From JAFGBI01 sp964454025 (GTDB lineage: Bacteria > Myxococcota_A > Polyangia > Polyangiales > Polyangiaceae), in the NCBI GenBank assembly GCA_964454025.1, contig CAYVRP010000014.1:36224-100223 (forward strand): 64,000 nt of DNA, in the 5' to 3' direction. The notes beneath the pieces were generated by a model that had not been told where the DNA came from, made no database searches, and saw nothing but the letters and a program-made list of their open reading frames with translations. This document shows positions 26,537 to 35,068 of this stretch, in pieces (position 1 is the stretch's first letter; each line of letters starts with the position of its first letter). The translations under genes were made by a program, and so were the position numbers.

Positions 26537-27758
26537 CTCCCGCCTGCCGCGTCACGAGCAGCGCTGCTCCGGTCGCCAGCGCCGCCACGGCGGCGGTCAG
26601 CAACGTCCCGGCGGGACCCCCGGAGGCGTCGCGCAGGGCGCCGCCGATGGGTGGCCCGACCAGCGCGGCGAAGCCGTAGGCGAGGAATACCACCGGGTAG
26701 ACGCGGGCCATGCTCGCCGGTCCCAGTCGTCGCACCGTGTTGGCCGCGTACACCACGAAACCGGCGGCGAAGCAGAAGCCGACCGCGAGGGCGCCTCCGA
26801 GCAGCACCGCGGGGCGGGTCGGCGACGATGCCAGCGCCAGGATCGCGAGGCCTAGCCCGCCGAGCGCGGCGGGAGCGGTGATCCGATCGAAGCGGTCGAA
26901 CAGGGCTCCCCAGATCGGCCGTCCCAGCGTGTTCCCCGCCGCCAAGGCGACCACCATCGCAGCGCCGAGGACCGGACCTTGCCCGCCACTGGCCGCCAGC
27001 GAGGCGAGTCCGCCGATGACCGTCAGGCCGGCGAAGCTGGAGCCGAACATTCCCATCGCGCTCCAGCCCAAGAACCGCGCGCTCGCCCGGGGCTCTCCCG
27101 CGGGCGTCGTCGGCGCAGGCGGATTCTCCCCATCGCCAACCCAGAGGCTGGCCAACCACAGCCCCGCCAGGCCCAGCGCTCCCTGGCCGGCGAACACCGT
27201 GGGGACCGTGAGCCCGCGCGCCAGCGACGCGGTCACGATGGGAGCCGCGATCGCGCTGCCCGCCGCGAACCCGCCGGTGACCAGGCCCGTCACCAGGCCG
27301 CGCCGATCGGGCGCCGACGTCACCGCCGCGGTGAGCGCGGAGACGTAGCCGATCCCGATCCCCACCCCCGCGACGACACCGACCCCCAGGATCGTCGACG
27401 TCACGTCAGCGCCGCGGCCGGCCGCGAGCAGGTAGCCACCCGAGTAGACGACGGCCGCCACGCGGAGCAGGGTCCGGGCGCCCAGGGCCCTCACCATCCG
27501 CCCGGCGACCAGCATCGACAGCGCGAAGCAGGCGATGGTGGTGCCGAAGGCCACCTGTGCCGAGAGACGCGAGAAGCCGTGGTGAGCCCGCAGCGCCGGC
27601 TCGTAGACGCTCCAGGCGTAGACGCTGCCGATGACGACGTGCGTCCCGATGGCCGCCGCCAGGACGGCTGCCCCGCGCCTGGCCCTCAACGCCAGCTCCT
27701 GGGCACCGTCCGACGCACGTGCGGATACGACATATTTTTCGGGAAACAAGTATCGCAT
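26526..27758 (-). CDS. major facilitator superfamily transporter, oxalate/formate-antiporter-like
   Basis: A 410-residue inner-membrane carrier with about 12 spans. The first span contains 'GTHVVIGSVYAWSVYEPAL', typical of the OFA (oxalate:formate antiporter) branch of the MFS. 'VAGVGIGIGYVSALTAAV' and 'RGLVTGLVTGGFAAGSAI' also fit. The loop between halves is short. The first codons (from ATG 27758) lie in an AT-rich patch that also holds an operator-like motif, so the true start may be slightly downstream. It is the first gene of a two-gene unit with the kinase-like protein. A carboxylate substrate would fit the PEPCK-like neighbour but is a guess. Confidence 0.83.
   Translation of the reverse strand: MRYLFPEKYVVSARASDGAQELALRARRGAAVLAAAIGTHVVIGSVYAWSVYEPALRAHHGFSRLSAQVAFGTTIACFALSMLVAGRMVRALGARTLLRVAAVVYSGGYLLAAGRGADVTSTILGVGVVAGVGIGIGYVSALTAAVTSAPDRRGLVTGLVTGGFAAGSAIAAPIVTASLARGLTVPTVFAGQGALGLAGLWLASLWVGDGENPPAPTTPAGEPRASARFLGWSAMGMFGSSFAGLTVIGGLASLAASGGQGPVLGAAMVVALAAGNTLGRPIWGALFDRFDRITAPAALGGLGLAILALASSPTRPAVLLGGALAVGFCFAAGFVVYAANTVRRLGPASMARVYPVVFLAYGFAALVGPPIGGALRDASGGPAGTLLTAAVAALATGAALLVTRQAGGGS
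27725..27744. promoter_or_regulatory. second operator-like AT-rich motif, at the 5' end of the MFS gene
   Basis: In the same orientation as the site at 23501-23520, the bases share the pattern ACGACA-AT--TTCG in a surrounding of much higher GC. A wider inverted pair GATAC (27724-27728) / GTATC (27750-27754) encloses it. It covers the first codons of the MFS frame, which suggests either a start downstream or repression close to the start. Confidence 0.35.
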
Positions 27759-28137
27759 TCCCCCGAGTCAGGCAAGCGCGGACACGGATCACCCGAAAAT
27801 GGCCACAGGCACTCGATGCGTCCGCGCTCCGCGCTCCGGCGCAAGGGACAGGGCCTCCTGGCCGAGCGGGCGCTCGGCGAGGTCACGGGTGCGCCGCACG
27901 ATTCGGCCCGCACCGAGGTGGCGGTGTTGGCCCGGCGCCAGCGACGCCCGGCCGACCGGAGCCCCCGCGGTCGCCCGCGGCGGTGAGCCGTGCTCGAGAG
28001 CCGGTGGTGAGCCGGCGGCAAACGGCCGCACGGCGCGCGGCTAACCGGCGGCGATCACCCCGACGCGTTCGACCAACAGGCGCACCGCGGGCTCGGGGGG
28101 CGCGTCGGGTCTTCGCCGGCCATCCGGCGCTCGCCCC
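27759..28137. other. 379-bp intergenic stretch
   Basis: Lies between the MFS gene start and the stop of the leucine-rich lipoprotein gene, both on the minus strand. It must carry the MFS promoter. All frames are Arg/Ala/Pro-rich without motifs; no gene or strong hairpin is evident. Confidence 0.4.
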
Positions 28138-29649
28138 TCACCCGCAGGTGGCGTCGTCGTCGTTGCCGGAGCAGGCGCAGGTCACGCCGAGCGGGCCGAG
28201 CCAGCCGTCGATGGCGCAGGAGGGCAGCAGGGGATTGTTGGAGATGGTGACGTCGCCGCGGATCTCGGTCACCCCAGAGAGCGCCTCGAGGCTGATCAGC
28301 GCGGGGTGGTCGGAGATGGTCAACGACCAGGCGAAGCGCGTGAGCGCTTCGAGCCCAGCGAAGGACGTCAGGCTGGAGTTTCCGGAGAGGTAGCAGGAAT
28401 TGCCGATGGAGGTGACCCCGCCGAGCCCCGTGAAGTCCACCAGGGCGGCGTTGCCGGTGACGGACAGCCCCAGGTCGCCGATCCACGGGAGCGCTTCGAG
28501 GCCCGAGAAATCGCGCAGCAGGGGGTTCTGGTTGACCTGGAGACCGGACAGAGAGGTGAGGCCCCGGAGTCCACGGAGATCGGCCAGCGCGTCGTTGGCC
28601 TGGATCACGAGCTCGTCGACGGACTCGACGTTGTGCAGCCCCTCGAGCGACACCAGAGCGTCGTCGTTGTCGATGGTGAGCGATCCGGTGACGAAGGTGA
28701 GCCCGGAGAGAGCACCGAGGTCGGCGAGGGCGGGGTTGTCCTCCAGGGTCAGGGAACCCACCCCGCGCAGGTTCTCGAGGCCCGCGAGGCTCGTGAGCTG
28801 GGGGTTGCCGTAGCTCCCGAACGACAGCGAGGGCGCGGTGCCGATCTCGAGGGAGCCCACGGCGGTCAGCGCCTCGAGCCCGCGGAGATCGGTCAGGCTC
28901 GTGCCTCGCACGTAGAGCGCGCCGTCGATGCAGGTTACCCCCGCGAGCGCCGCGAGATCGCCGGCCGTATCGTCGGCGTCGATGGTCGCGCTCTCGACGC
29001 AGGCGTCGGGCGGGCCCGCGGTGAGCCAGGGGCACACCCCCTCGTCAGAGCCGTCGGCGCAGTCGCGCTCCCCGTCGCAGACCCAGTAGGGCGAGATCGG
29101 CGTGGTGCCGTCGCCGCAGTCGAAGGATTCCCCGAGGCACTGATCCGCGGCGATCGTCTCCACGTAGCCGCAGGCGTTCGATACGGCGTCGCGCTCGGTC
29201 TGGCAGGCCCGCACGCTGGCGCCGCTGAAGTACAGGTGGTTCAGCTCGGCGCAGGTGAGGCCGGCCATGCACGCCTCCTTGGCGACCATGGCGGTCCAGC
29301 ACGCCTCCTCGGCGAGATCGGCCTGGCAGGCCAGGCGCGGGTCGGCGCAACCGCGCTTGCACGCGCCGGGATCCCAGAACGCGCAGGCGCCGTCCCGATC
29401 GCAGGCCGCCTCGCAGGTGGCCTTCCGCTCGGCGGCGCGCGGGCCGTCACCCGCCGGGAGGAAGTCCCAGTAGGCCCCGGCGTCGGGGTCCGTTCCACCG
29501 GCGCCCGGCGCACCGCCCGTGCCCGGCGTGCCACCCGTGCCCGGCGCGCTCGGTGTGTCCTCGTCGGCGGCTCCGTCGTCGCCAGCGCCGCAACCCGCCA
29601 TCCAGGCCAGCAGCAATCCACTGAGCAGAACGCGTCCCAGCTCCTTCAT
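28138..29649 (-). CDS. lipoprotein with LDL-receptor-A-like and leucine-rich L-domain repeats
   Basis: A 503-residue surface protein. ATG 29649 begins a signal peptide with lipobox MAGC (Cys20). A short Gly/Thr-Pro stalk follows, then a Cys-rich helical part at about 75-165 with paired cysteines. An LDL-receptor class A-like motif at about 173-206 has 'CDGERDCADGSDEGVC'. At about 225-490 irregular leucine-rich repeats ('LTDLRGLEALTAVGSLEI', 'LVSLEGLHNVESVDELVI') resemble receptor L-domains. It is a ligand-binding architecture more usual in animals but recurrent in myxobacteria. Divergent from the lipoprotein gene at 29936. Confidence 0.85.
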   Translation of the reverse strand: MKELGRVLLSGLLLAWMAGCGAGDDGAADEDTPSAPGTGGTPGTGGAPGAGGTDPDAGAYWDFLPAGDGPRAAERKATCEAACDRDGACAFWDPGACKRGCADPRLACQADLAEEACWTAMVAKEACMAGLTCAELNHLYFSGASVRACQTERDAVSNACGYVETIAADQCLGESFDCGDGTTPISPYWVCDGERDCADGSDEGVCPWLTAGPPDACVESATIDADDTAGDLAALAGVTCIDGALYVRGTSLTDLRGLEALTAVGSLEIGTAPSLSFGSYGNPQLTSLAGLENLRGVGSLTLEDNPALADLGALSGLTFVTGSLTIDNDDALVSLEGLHNVESVDELVIQANDALADLRGLRGLTSLSGLQVNQNPLLRDFSGLEALPWIGDLGLSVTGNAALVDFTGLGGVTSIGNSCYLSGNSSLTSFAGLEALTRFAWSLTISDHPALISLEALSGVTEIRGDVTISNNPLLPSCAIDGWLGPLGVTCACSGNDDDATCG

Positions 29650-29848
29650 GGCACCACTCCCGGCTGCAGCCGACCTCGGCGCGCGGCCCCGGCCAGGTGC
29701 CCCGAGCCCGCGGCCGAGTCGACCGACTTCTACGTGGAAGCCGGCCGAGATCTCCCTGGCGCCCCGCGCCTCGCCGACGGGCGCCTCGACGCGGGCCCCG
29801 TCCGACCGAGTCGTCCTCGGTTGCCTAGACCCGTCCTTCTCGCGGTGC

Positions 29849-29876
29849 CCTCCCGTTTCGCATTCGGAACGGGAGG
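29849..29876. promoter_or_regulatory. palindrome in a divergent lipoprotein promoter region
   Basis: CCTCCCGTT (29849-29857) and AACGGGAGG (29868-29876) form a perfect 9-bp inverted repeat with a 10-base centre. It lies in the 286-bp gap between the starts at 29649 (minus) and 29936 (plus). A CATAAT hexamer at 29899-29904 could be a -10 element for the plus-strand gene. It could be an operator for both genes or a leader hairpin. Confidence 0.35.
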
Positions 29877-29935
29877 AGCACCGTCCGCTGCGAGCGCGCA
29901 TAATCGACGCGACGTTCGCAGCGAGGAGGCTCTCC

Positions 29936-31186
29936 ATGAAGCAACGCCGGACCAAGCGGCTCTCGACCTCGACGACCATCGCCATCCTCAGTCTCCTCGG
30001 CGCCGCGGCCTGCGGCGGCGACGACGGCACCGGCTCCGACACGACCGGCCTCGGCGAGGTGACAGGCGGCGCGGTCGAGGGCCCCACGAGCGGTGGGCGC
30101 ACCAGCGGCGGCCCGCCCGCGGTCGGTGGGGAGGGCGAGGGCGGCGCGACCGCGGGCGGCGATGATGCCGGCGGCTCGGGTGGCATGGCGTCCGGCGGGC
30201 GCCCATCGGGTGGCGCGGTGGCGGGTGGTTCGCCGTCGGGTGGCGTCCCCGCGGGTGGATCGCCGGCAGGCGGCGCCCCGCCAGGGGGCGCTCCGTCGGG
30301 CGGGGTCGCGGCGGGCGGATCACCAGCCGGAGGATCACCGTCCGGTGGTGCTTCGGCGGGCGGCTCGCCAGGCGGTGGTTGGCCGTCGGGTGGTGCGGGT
30401 GGCCTCGACTGCGAGGAGGCGGATTGCCTCCGCGCCTTCGCGTGCGTCGCGGAGTGCGGGGACGAACCGTTCGACAACGGCTGCTGCCCCTGCCCCGAAG
30501 GCACCTTCGACGTCGTCGGGTGCGGATCCGGCGGCGCGAGCGCGGGCGGCGTGGGACCCGGCGGCGCGGGCGCGGGCGGCGCGAGCACGGGCGGCGTCGG
30601 ACCCGGCGGTGCAGGCGCGGGCGGCGCGAGCACGGGCGGCGTGGGCGGCTTGCCGGCCTCCTGCGACACCGGCTGCACGCCGGCGAGGGAGTGCGACGAG
30701 GACGGGATCGTGTGGGAGTGCGGAGGGGACTACGACTACCAGGCCATGGTCGACGTCGGCTGCGTGGATCTCGCTACGGGCGTCCAGCGTTTCTGCTGCC
30801 CGACGACCGCCTTCGCCCATTGCCTGCCGCGGATCGTGATCGACCGCGACGCGTACGCCCGGGAGGAGTCCGTCGAACCGCGCTGGGAGAACCCCACCGC
30901 GGAGAGCATCTTCTTGCCCGGCTGCGGCACGGTGGAGCTGGAGCAGCAGAGCGGGGCCGCCTGGGAGCACCTCGGTCCCCTGGTATTCTGCGCCTGGGAG
31001 GGGGTCGCGGTGGAGGTCGCGGCTGGCGAGAGCTTCGTCGATCCGATGACGGTGATCAACGAGGCCGGCACCTTCCGGTTCACTGGCGCCTACTCGGTCG
31101 GCTGCACCCCGGGCGAGGCGCTGAGCCAGGCGGGCTGCGCGCGCGGGCCGATCCCGGTGGTGAGCCGCGCTTTCGTGGTGGAGTGA
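29936..31186 (+). CDS. stalk lipoprotein with Cys-rich insert and beta-sandwich tail
   Basis: A 416-residue exported protein. GAGGAGG before ATG 29936 fixes the start; the lipobox is GAAAC (Cys26). Residues about 50-155 are a Gly stalk, ending in regular GGxxx pentapeptides. A Cys-rich block 'CEEADCLRAFACVAEC...CCPCPEGTFDVVGC' follows at about 160-197, then a second 15-residue-repeat stalk. The C-terminal domain at about 245-416 contains 'CCPTTAFAHCLPRIVIDRDAY' and ends in an Ig-like beta-rich region ('AGTFRFTGAYSVGC'). No catalytic motif. Likely a surface binding protein. Confidence 0.78.
   Translation: MKQRRTKRLSTSTTIAILSLLGAAACGGDDGTGSDTTGLGEVTGGAVEGPTSGGRTSGGPPAVGGEGEGGATAGGDDAGGSGGMASGGRPSGGAVAGGSPSGGVPAGGSPAGGAPPGGAPSGGVAAGGSPAGGSPSGGASAGGSPGGGWPSGGAGGLDCEEADCLRAFACVAECGDEPFDNGCCPCPEGTFDVVGCGSGGASAGGVGPGGAGAGGASTGGVGPGGAGAGGASTGGVGGLPASCDTGCTPARECDEDGIVWECGGDYDYQAMVDVGCVDLATGVQRFCCPTTAFAHCLPRIVIDRDAYAREESVEPRWENPTAESIFLPGCGTVELEQQSGAAWEHLGPLVFCAWEGVAVEVAAGESFVDPMTVINEAGTFRFTGAYSVGCTPGEALSQAGCARGPIPVVSRAFVVE
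30180..30650 (+). repeat. coding tandem repeats: 15-bp GGxxx units and a 45-bp unit
   Basis: About 30180-30405 encodes roughly 14 pentapeptides GGxxx (GGRPS, GGSPS, GGVPA and so on; 15-bp period). At about 30546-30645 a 45-bp unit encoding GGVGPGGAGAGGAST occurs twice, followed by a partial copy. Both lie inside the lipoprotein at 29936 and form its stalk. Such arrays change length by slippage. Confidence 0.7.
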
Positions 31187-31258
31187 GCCGCGGCCGAACG
31201 GATCCCCCGCTGCTGCGCGCGCCGCGGACCGACCTCGCCTCAGGGTTCGCGCCCCGCG

Positions 31259-32701
31259 CTACCGGGGGCAGCTCGGATCGCCGTCGGGAGCGATCTCGTT
31301 CACGCAGAAGTCGAACGGCGTCGCGTTCTGGTTGTGTCCCGGCACCATCACCAGGATCGCGTTGATGGGCTGCTTGGCGTAGCCGGTGCCGGACCTGTCC
31401 CAGCACTTGGTGTTGAAGTCCGACCAGGGGATGACCCCGGGGGCCGAGTAGACCGCGCACCAGCGGTGGTCGGCGCTGTCGGCGCCCTGGGCGTCCTGGA
31501 TCTGGATGCGGAAGGAGTTCGAGGCGTGGTTGGTCAGGCTCACGTAGAGCCCGGTGCCGGTCGGGGTGATCTCCGCGTTGGGCGGCTCGGCCTCGCCGGT
31601 GTTCGACTGGCCGACGTTGATGCCGATCATCGCGTAGCCGCCGTAGTTCGGGTCGGCGCCCACGCTGCCCGTGGCGCAGAGCGAGGCCCCCGCCTTCAGG
31701 TCGCTGAAGCTCGCCGGCGAGATCGTGCTGACCCCCTCGGGGCCGGCGCCGGTCCAGGCGAAGCCGTGCCAGCCGCACACCGAGACGTACGCGCCCTCAC
31801 CGATGGTGAAGGCCCGGCCGCTGGGGGAGCCGCCGGACCCGGGGCTGGAGCCGCCGCTGCTGGGGGGAACGCCCCCGGACTCGAGGCTGGAGCCGCCGGT
31901 GCCGGGGCTGAACCCGCCGGCGCCGGGCCTGGTGCCGCCGGTGCCGAGGGAGAGGCCGCCAGACCCCGGGTTGGAGCCGCCGGTGCCGGGGTTGGAGCCG
32001 CCGGATCCGGGGCTGGAGCCGCCGGTGCCAGGGCTGGAGCCGCCGGTGCCGGCAGCGCCGCCGCTGCCGATCGGGGGCTGACAGGCGCCGGCCACGCACG
32101 GAACGCCCGCGTCGCAGGCGACGCCGCAGGCGCCGCAGTGCGCGGGGCTGGTCGCGAGATCGACGCAGGCGCCGTCGCACGCGTCCTGGCCGAGCGGGCA
32201 CCTGCACTCGCGCGCCTGGCAGGTCTGCCCCGGGGGGCAGGTGATCCCGCAGCCGCCGCAGTTGAGCGGATCCGTGTCTACGTCGACGCAGCTCATCCCG
32301 CACTGCGTCTCCGTCCCGCAGCTCACGGTGCAGGCGCCGTGGGAGCAGACCTGGCCCCCGCACGCCGCCCCGCACGCGCCGCAGTTGGCGCCGTCGCTCT
32401 GCAGATCGACGCACTCTCCGCCGCAAAGGGTGAGCGCACTCTGGCAGACGCACTGCCCGCCCTGGCAGGTGGTCCCGGCCTCGCACGCGGCGCCGCAGCT
32501 CCCGCAGTCCGTCGCGCTTGTCGCCAGCGATACGCAGGCGCCGCCGCAGAGGGTCGTGTCGGCGGGGCAGACGTCGCCGCGGTCGGTCGTGCCGATGCCG
32601 TTGAGCGAGGGATCCTCGAGCGCCGTCTCCGCGCAGCTCGCCGACGCGAGCCAGACGACCGCCGACACCGCAGCCTGAAGGGTGCGCTCCTTGCTCGCCA
32701 T
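31259..32701 (-). CDS. secreted protein with four Cys-rich repeats, a GGSSPGT-type stalk and a C-terminal beta domain
   Basis: A 480-residue exported protein. ATG 32701 is chosen because a signal peptide follows ('AAVSAVVWLASASCAE'). Four repeats of about 40 residues at about 44-210 have the form 'LCGGxCVDLxTDxxNCGxCGxxC', common in Polyangia. A heptapeptide stalk follows at about 212-295. The C-terminal domain at about 298-480 ('YVSVCGWHGFAWTGAG', 'GYAMIGINVGQS', 'GLYVSLTNHASNSFRIQIQD') looks like a carbohydrate-binding-module sandwich. I know no name for it. It converges on the lipoprotein gene at 29936. Confidence 0.78.
   Translation of the reverse strand: MASKERTLQAAVSAVVWLASASCAETALEDPSLNGIGTTDRGDVCPADTTLCGGACVSLATSATDCGSCGAACEAGTTCQGGQCVCQSALTLCGGECVDLQSDGANCGACGAACGGQVCSHGACTVSCGTETQCGMSCVDVDTDPLNCGGCGITCPPGQTCQARECRCPLGQDACDGACVDLATSPAHCGACGVACDAGVPCVAGACQPPIGSGGAAGTGGSSPGTGGSSPGSGGSNPGTGGSNPGSGGLSLGTGGTRPGAGGFSPGTGGSSLESGGVPPSSGGSSPGSGGSPSGRAFTIGEGAYVSVCGWHGFAWTGAGPEGVSTISPASFSDLKAGASLCATGSVGADPNYGGYAMIGINVGQSNTGEAEPPNAEITPTGTGLYVSLTNHASNSFRIQIQDAQGADSADHRWCAVYSAPGVIPWSDFNTKCWDRSGTGYAKQPINAILVMVPGHNQNATPFDFCVNEIAPDGDPSCPR
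31823..32070 (-). repeat. 21-bp coding tandem repeat (heptapeptide stalk)
   Basis: About eleven copies of a 21-bp unit encode GTGGSSP-like heptapeptides inside the protein at 31259. Some copies are nearly identical and others have drifted (GGLSL, GGTRP, GGFSP). Without spacers this is a protein stalk, not a CRISPR array. Confidence 0.75.
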
Positions 32702-33202
32702 TGCTTCCTCGACGGGGGGCGCTCGACGCTCGCGCGAGCGCCGAGGGGTCCGGGGCCGCACGCAGCGCCACGAAGCGTGCATCCCCCGACCCGGACTCGA
32801 TGACGGGAGCAGAGCACCTTTCCTCGCGGAAGCAACCCAGTATCGAGATTAGGGCGAGGCGGTGCTGCCGGTGAGAGCTTCACGGAAATTTGAGAGGTTG
32901 ACGGCAGCGCGGCGGCCATCTTCGAAAGGCGGCGCGCGGTGCCGGCACGACGGACTGGTAGAACCGTGGCGGGCAGTCCGGGCACCGCTCCCCGCGCGGG
33001 GCGCACGGCGAGGGGCTGCGCCGTTCAGGGGGAGCAGGTCAAGGTATCGCGAAAAAATCTGCCCGGCATCGCCGTACCCTAGGGGCCGAGCTGGACGCCA
33101 GTCCGCGGAGGCACGGCGTCCAAGGACAGTGACGGGGCGGCGTGGCCGCCCCCGGCTGGCCCGGTGACAGCCCCGCCGCCGGACGCTAGGTTCACGGGCG
33201 TC
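32702..33202. other. 501-bp divergent intergenic region
   Basis: Separates the secreted protein (start 32701, minus) from the TPR gene (start 33203, plus). It has two slightly AT-richer patches (about 32870-32905 and 33035-33060, with a run of six A). These probably hold the promoters, but no clear -35/-10 pair was found. The frames crossing it show no motif. Confidence 0.4.
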
Positions 33203-33511
33203 ATGAACCGGCGCCTGGCCATGCTCACCGAGCTCGTCGAGTCCGGGAAGGCCGACGCCTTCGCGCGCTACGCGCTCGCCCTCGAGCACCGGAAAGAAGG
33301 GCGGCACGACGCGGCGTTGGCGCTGCTCGCCGCGCTCCGGCGCGACGAGCCGAGCTACCTGCCGATGTACTACATCGCGGGCCGGCTCCTGCTCGACCTG
33401 GGGCGGGACGCGGAGGCGCGCGATTGGCTCGAAGCGGGCGTCAAGGTCGCCGAGCAGAAGGGCGACGGCAAGACGCTGCGCGAGCTCCAGGCCGCCCTGG
33501 CCGAGCTATGA
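33203..33511 (+). CDS. small tetratricopeptide-repeat protein
   Basis: A 102-residue helical protein (ATG 33203; an in-frame GTG at 33164 would add 13 residues). Two to three TPR-like helix pairs are visible: 'ADAFARYALALEHRKEGRHDAALALLAAL', 'LPMYYIAGRLLLDLGRDAEARDWLEAG' and 'LRELQAALAEL'. Such proteins mediate contacts between proteins. Its TGA overlaps the ATG of the protoporphyrinogen oxidase gene (ATGA), so the two are translationally coupled. It could assist that enzyme, though no specific link is known to me. Confidence 0.8.
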   Translation: MNRRLAMLTELVESGKADAFARYALALEHRKEGRHDAALALLAALRRDEPSYLPMYYIAGRLLLDLGRDAEARDWLEAGVKVAEQKGDGKTLRELQAALAEL

Positions 33512-35037
33512 CGACCCCGCCGACCGCGGTGCCGAGGCCGCCCCAGCTCCGGCCGCACGTCGTCGTGGTGGGCGCTGGCATCACCGGGCTGGCCGCTGCG
33601 CACCGGATCGCGACCGTGGCGCCGGACCTCGCCCTCACCGTGCTCGAGGCGCGCGCGCGGCCCGGCGGCAACATCACGACCGAGCGGCGACGTGGGTTCC
33701 TGCTCGCCGGTGGTCCCGACGCCTACCTCCGCACCAAACCGGAGGCGACCCGCCTCATCGGAGAGCTCGGGCTCGCCGACGAGCTCGTCGCACCCCTCGC
33801 CCGCCCCGCGTACGTGGCCTGGCATGGACGCCTCGAGCGCCTCCCCGGTGGCATGGCGCTCGCCGTGCCGACGCGGCTCGGACCGCTCCTGAGCACGCCG
33901 CTCCTCAGCTGGGAGGGGAAGCTGCGGGTGCTCGGCGACCTGCTGCTGCCGAGCGGCTGGGGTCGCCCGGCCGGCGCGGAGGAGTCACTGGCCGCCTTCA
34001 TCCGGCGGCGCTTCGGTGACGAGGTGGCGCGCGTCCTCGCCGACCCCCTCCTCGGCGGCATCTACGCCGGCGACGCGGAAACGCTCAGCGCCGAGGCCAC
34101 CTTCCCCCAGCTCGTTCGCCTCGAGGCCCGGCACGGGAGCCTCATCCGGGCGCTCGCCCTGGCGCCGCTGGCGGGCACCGGACCACGGGCGCCAGCACCG
34201 GTCGCGCCCGGCGCCGTGAGCCCCGGTGGCGGCCTGCGCGCGCTGTTGCGCTGGCTCCGGCGCGCCGAGGCGCAGGCCCCGAGCCCGTTCCTGACCCTCC
34301 GCCCGGGCCTCGGTGCGCTCATCGACGCGCTGGTCGCGCGCCTGCCGCCCGGCGCCCTGCGCCTCGGCGCCGCCGCGACCGCCATCGAGCCCCTGCCGGA
34401 CGGGTACGCGGTCGCCTGCGCCGGCGGCGACCGCCTGCGCGCGGACGCGGTCATCGTGGCGGCCCCCGCCCACGAGGCGGCGCGCCTCGTCCCCGACGCC
34501 CGCCTCGGACGCGAGCTCGCCGCCATCCCCTACGTCTCGACGGCGACGGTGTTCCTCGGCTTCGACGCGGTGGCGATGCGGCACCCGCTCGACGGCGTGG
34601 GCTTCATCGTGCCGTGCGGAGAGGCGCGGGTCGCGGCGGGCACGTGGGTGTCTTCCAAGTGGGCTGGCCGCGCCCCGCCCGGGAGCGTGCTCCTGCGCGC
34701 CTTCGTCGGCGGCGCCCGGGACCCGCACGCCCTCGACACGCACGACGACAAGGAGCTCGCCGACCTCGCCCTCGCGGAGCTCGAGCGGCTGATGGGCTCC
34801 CTGGGCCGCCCGCGCCTGCGCCGCGTCTTCCGGCACGTGGCCGCGAACCCGCAGCCCGTCGTCGGGCACCTGGCGCGCCTGGCCCGCATCGAGACGCGGC
34901 TCGCCGCGCTCCCGGGGCTGTACGTCACGGGGGCCGCGTTCGACGGCGTGGGCATGCCCGACTGCATCCGCCAGGGCGAGGCCGCCGCGCTCGCCGCGGT
35001 GGCGCGCCTGCGCGGGGGCTCGACCGTCGGCGCTTGA
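33508..35037 (+). CDS. hemY: oxygen-dependent protoporphyrinogen oxidase (HemY/PPOX type)
   Basis: A 509-residue FAD enzyme that oxidises protoporphyrinogen IX to protoporphyrin IX, near the end of haem synthesis; older literature calls this gene hemG in myxobacteria. A dinucleotide-binding fold is at residues 18-48 (VVVGAGITGLAAAHRI...VLEARARPGGN). Typical PPOX segments follow: 'GPDAYLRTKPEATRLIGELGL', 'DPLLGGIYAGDAETLSAEATFP', 'VSTATVFLGFDAVAMRHPLDGVGFIVP' and the FAD-closing 'GLYVTGAAFDGVGMPDCIRQGE'. Start by the ATGA overlap with the TPR gene. A DTW-domain gene follows 31 bp downstream. Confidence 0.93.
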   Translation: MTTPPTAVPRPPQLRPHVVVVGAGITGLAAAHRIATVAPDLALTVLEARARPGGNITTERRRGFLLAGGPDAYLRTKPEATRLIGELGLADELVAPLARPAYVAWHGRLERLPGGMALAVPTRLGPLLSTPLLSWEGKLRVLGDLLLPSGWGRPAGAEESLAAFIRRRFGDEVARVLADPLLGGIYAGDAETLSAEATFPQLVRLEARHGSLIRALALAPLAGTGPRAPAPVAPGAVSPGGGLRALLRWLRRAEAQAPSPFLTLRPGLGALIDALVARLPPGALRLGAAATAIEPLPDGYAVACAGGDRLRADAVIVAAPAHEAARLVPDARLGRELAAIPYVSTATVFLGFDAVAMRHPLDGVGFIVPCGEARVAAGTWVSSKWAGRAPPGSVLLRAFVGGARDPHALDTHDDKELADLALAELERLMGSLGRPRLRRVFRHVAANPQPVVGHLARLARIETRLAALPGLYVTGAAFDGVGMPDCIRQGEAAALAAVARLRGGSTVGA

Positions 35038-35068
35038 CCGCCGCCGGAGCCCGAGGGACCGACCCGCC

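Noticed and set aside
29650..30678. Minus-strand Pro-rich extension of the leucine-rich lipoprotein
   Set aside because: It is the antisense of the Gly stalk of the plus-strand lipoprotein at 29936; the real signal peptide starts at 29649.
31823..32070. Possible CRISPR-like array of short repeats
   Set aside because: The 21-bp units are contiguous, in frame and encode a heptapeptide stalk; there are no spacers and no cas genes.
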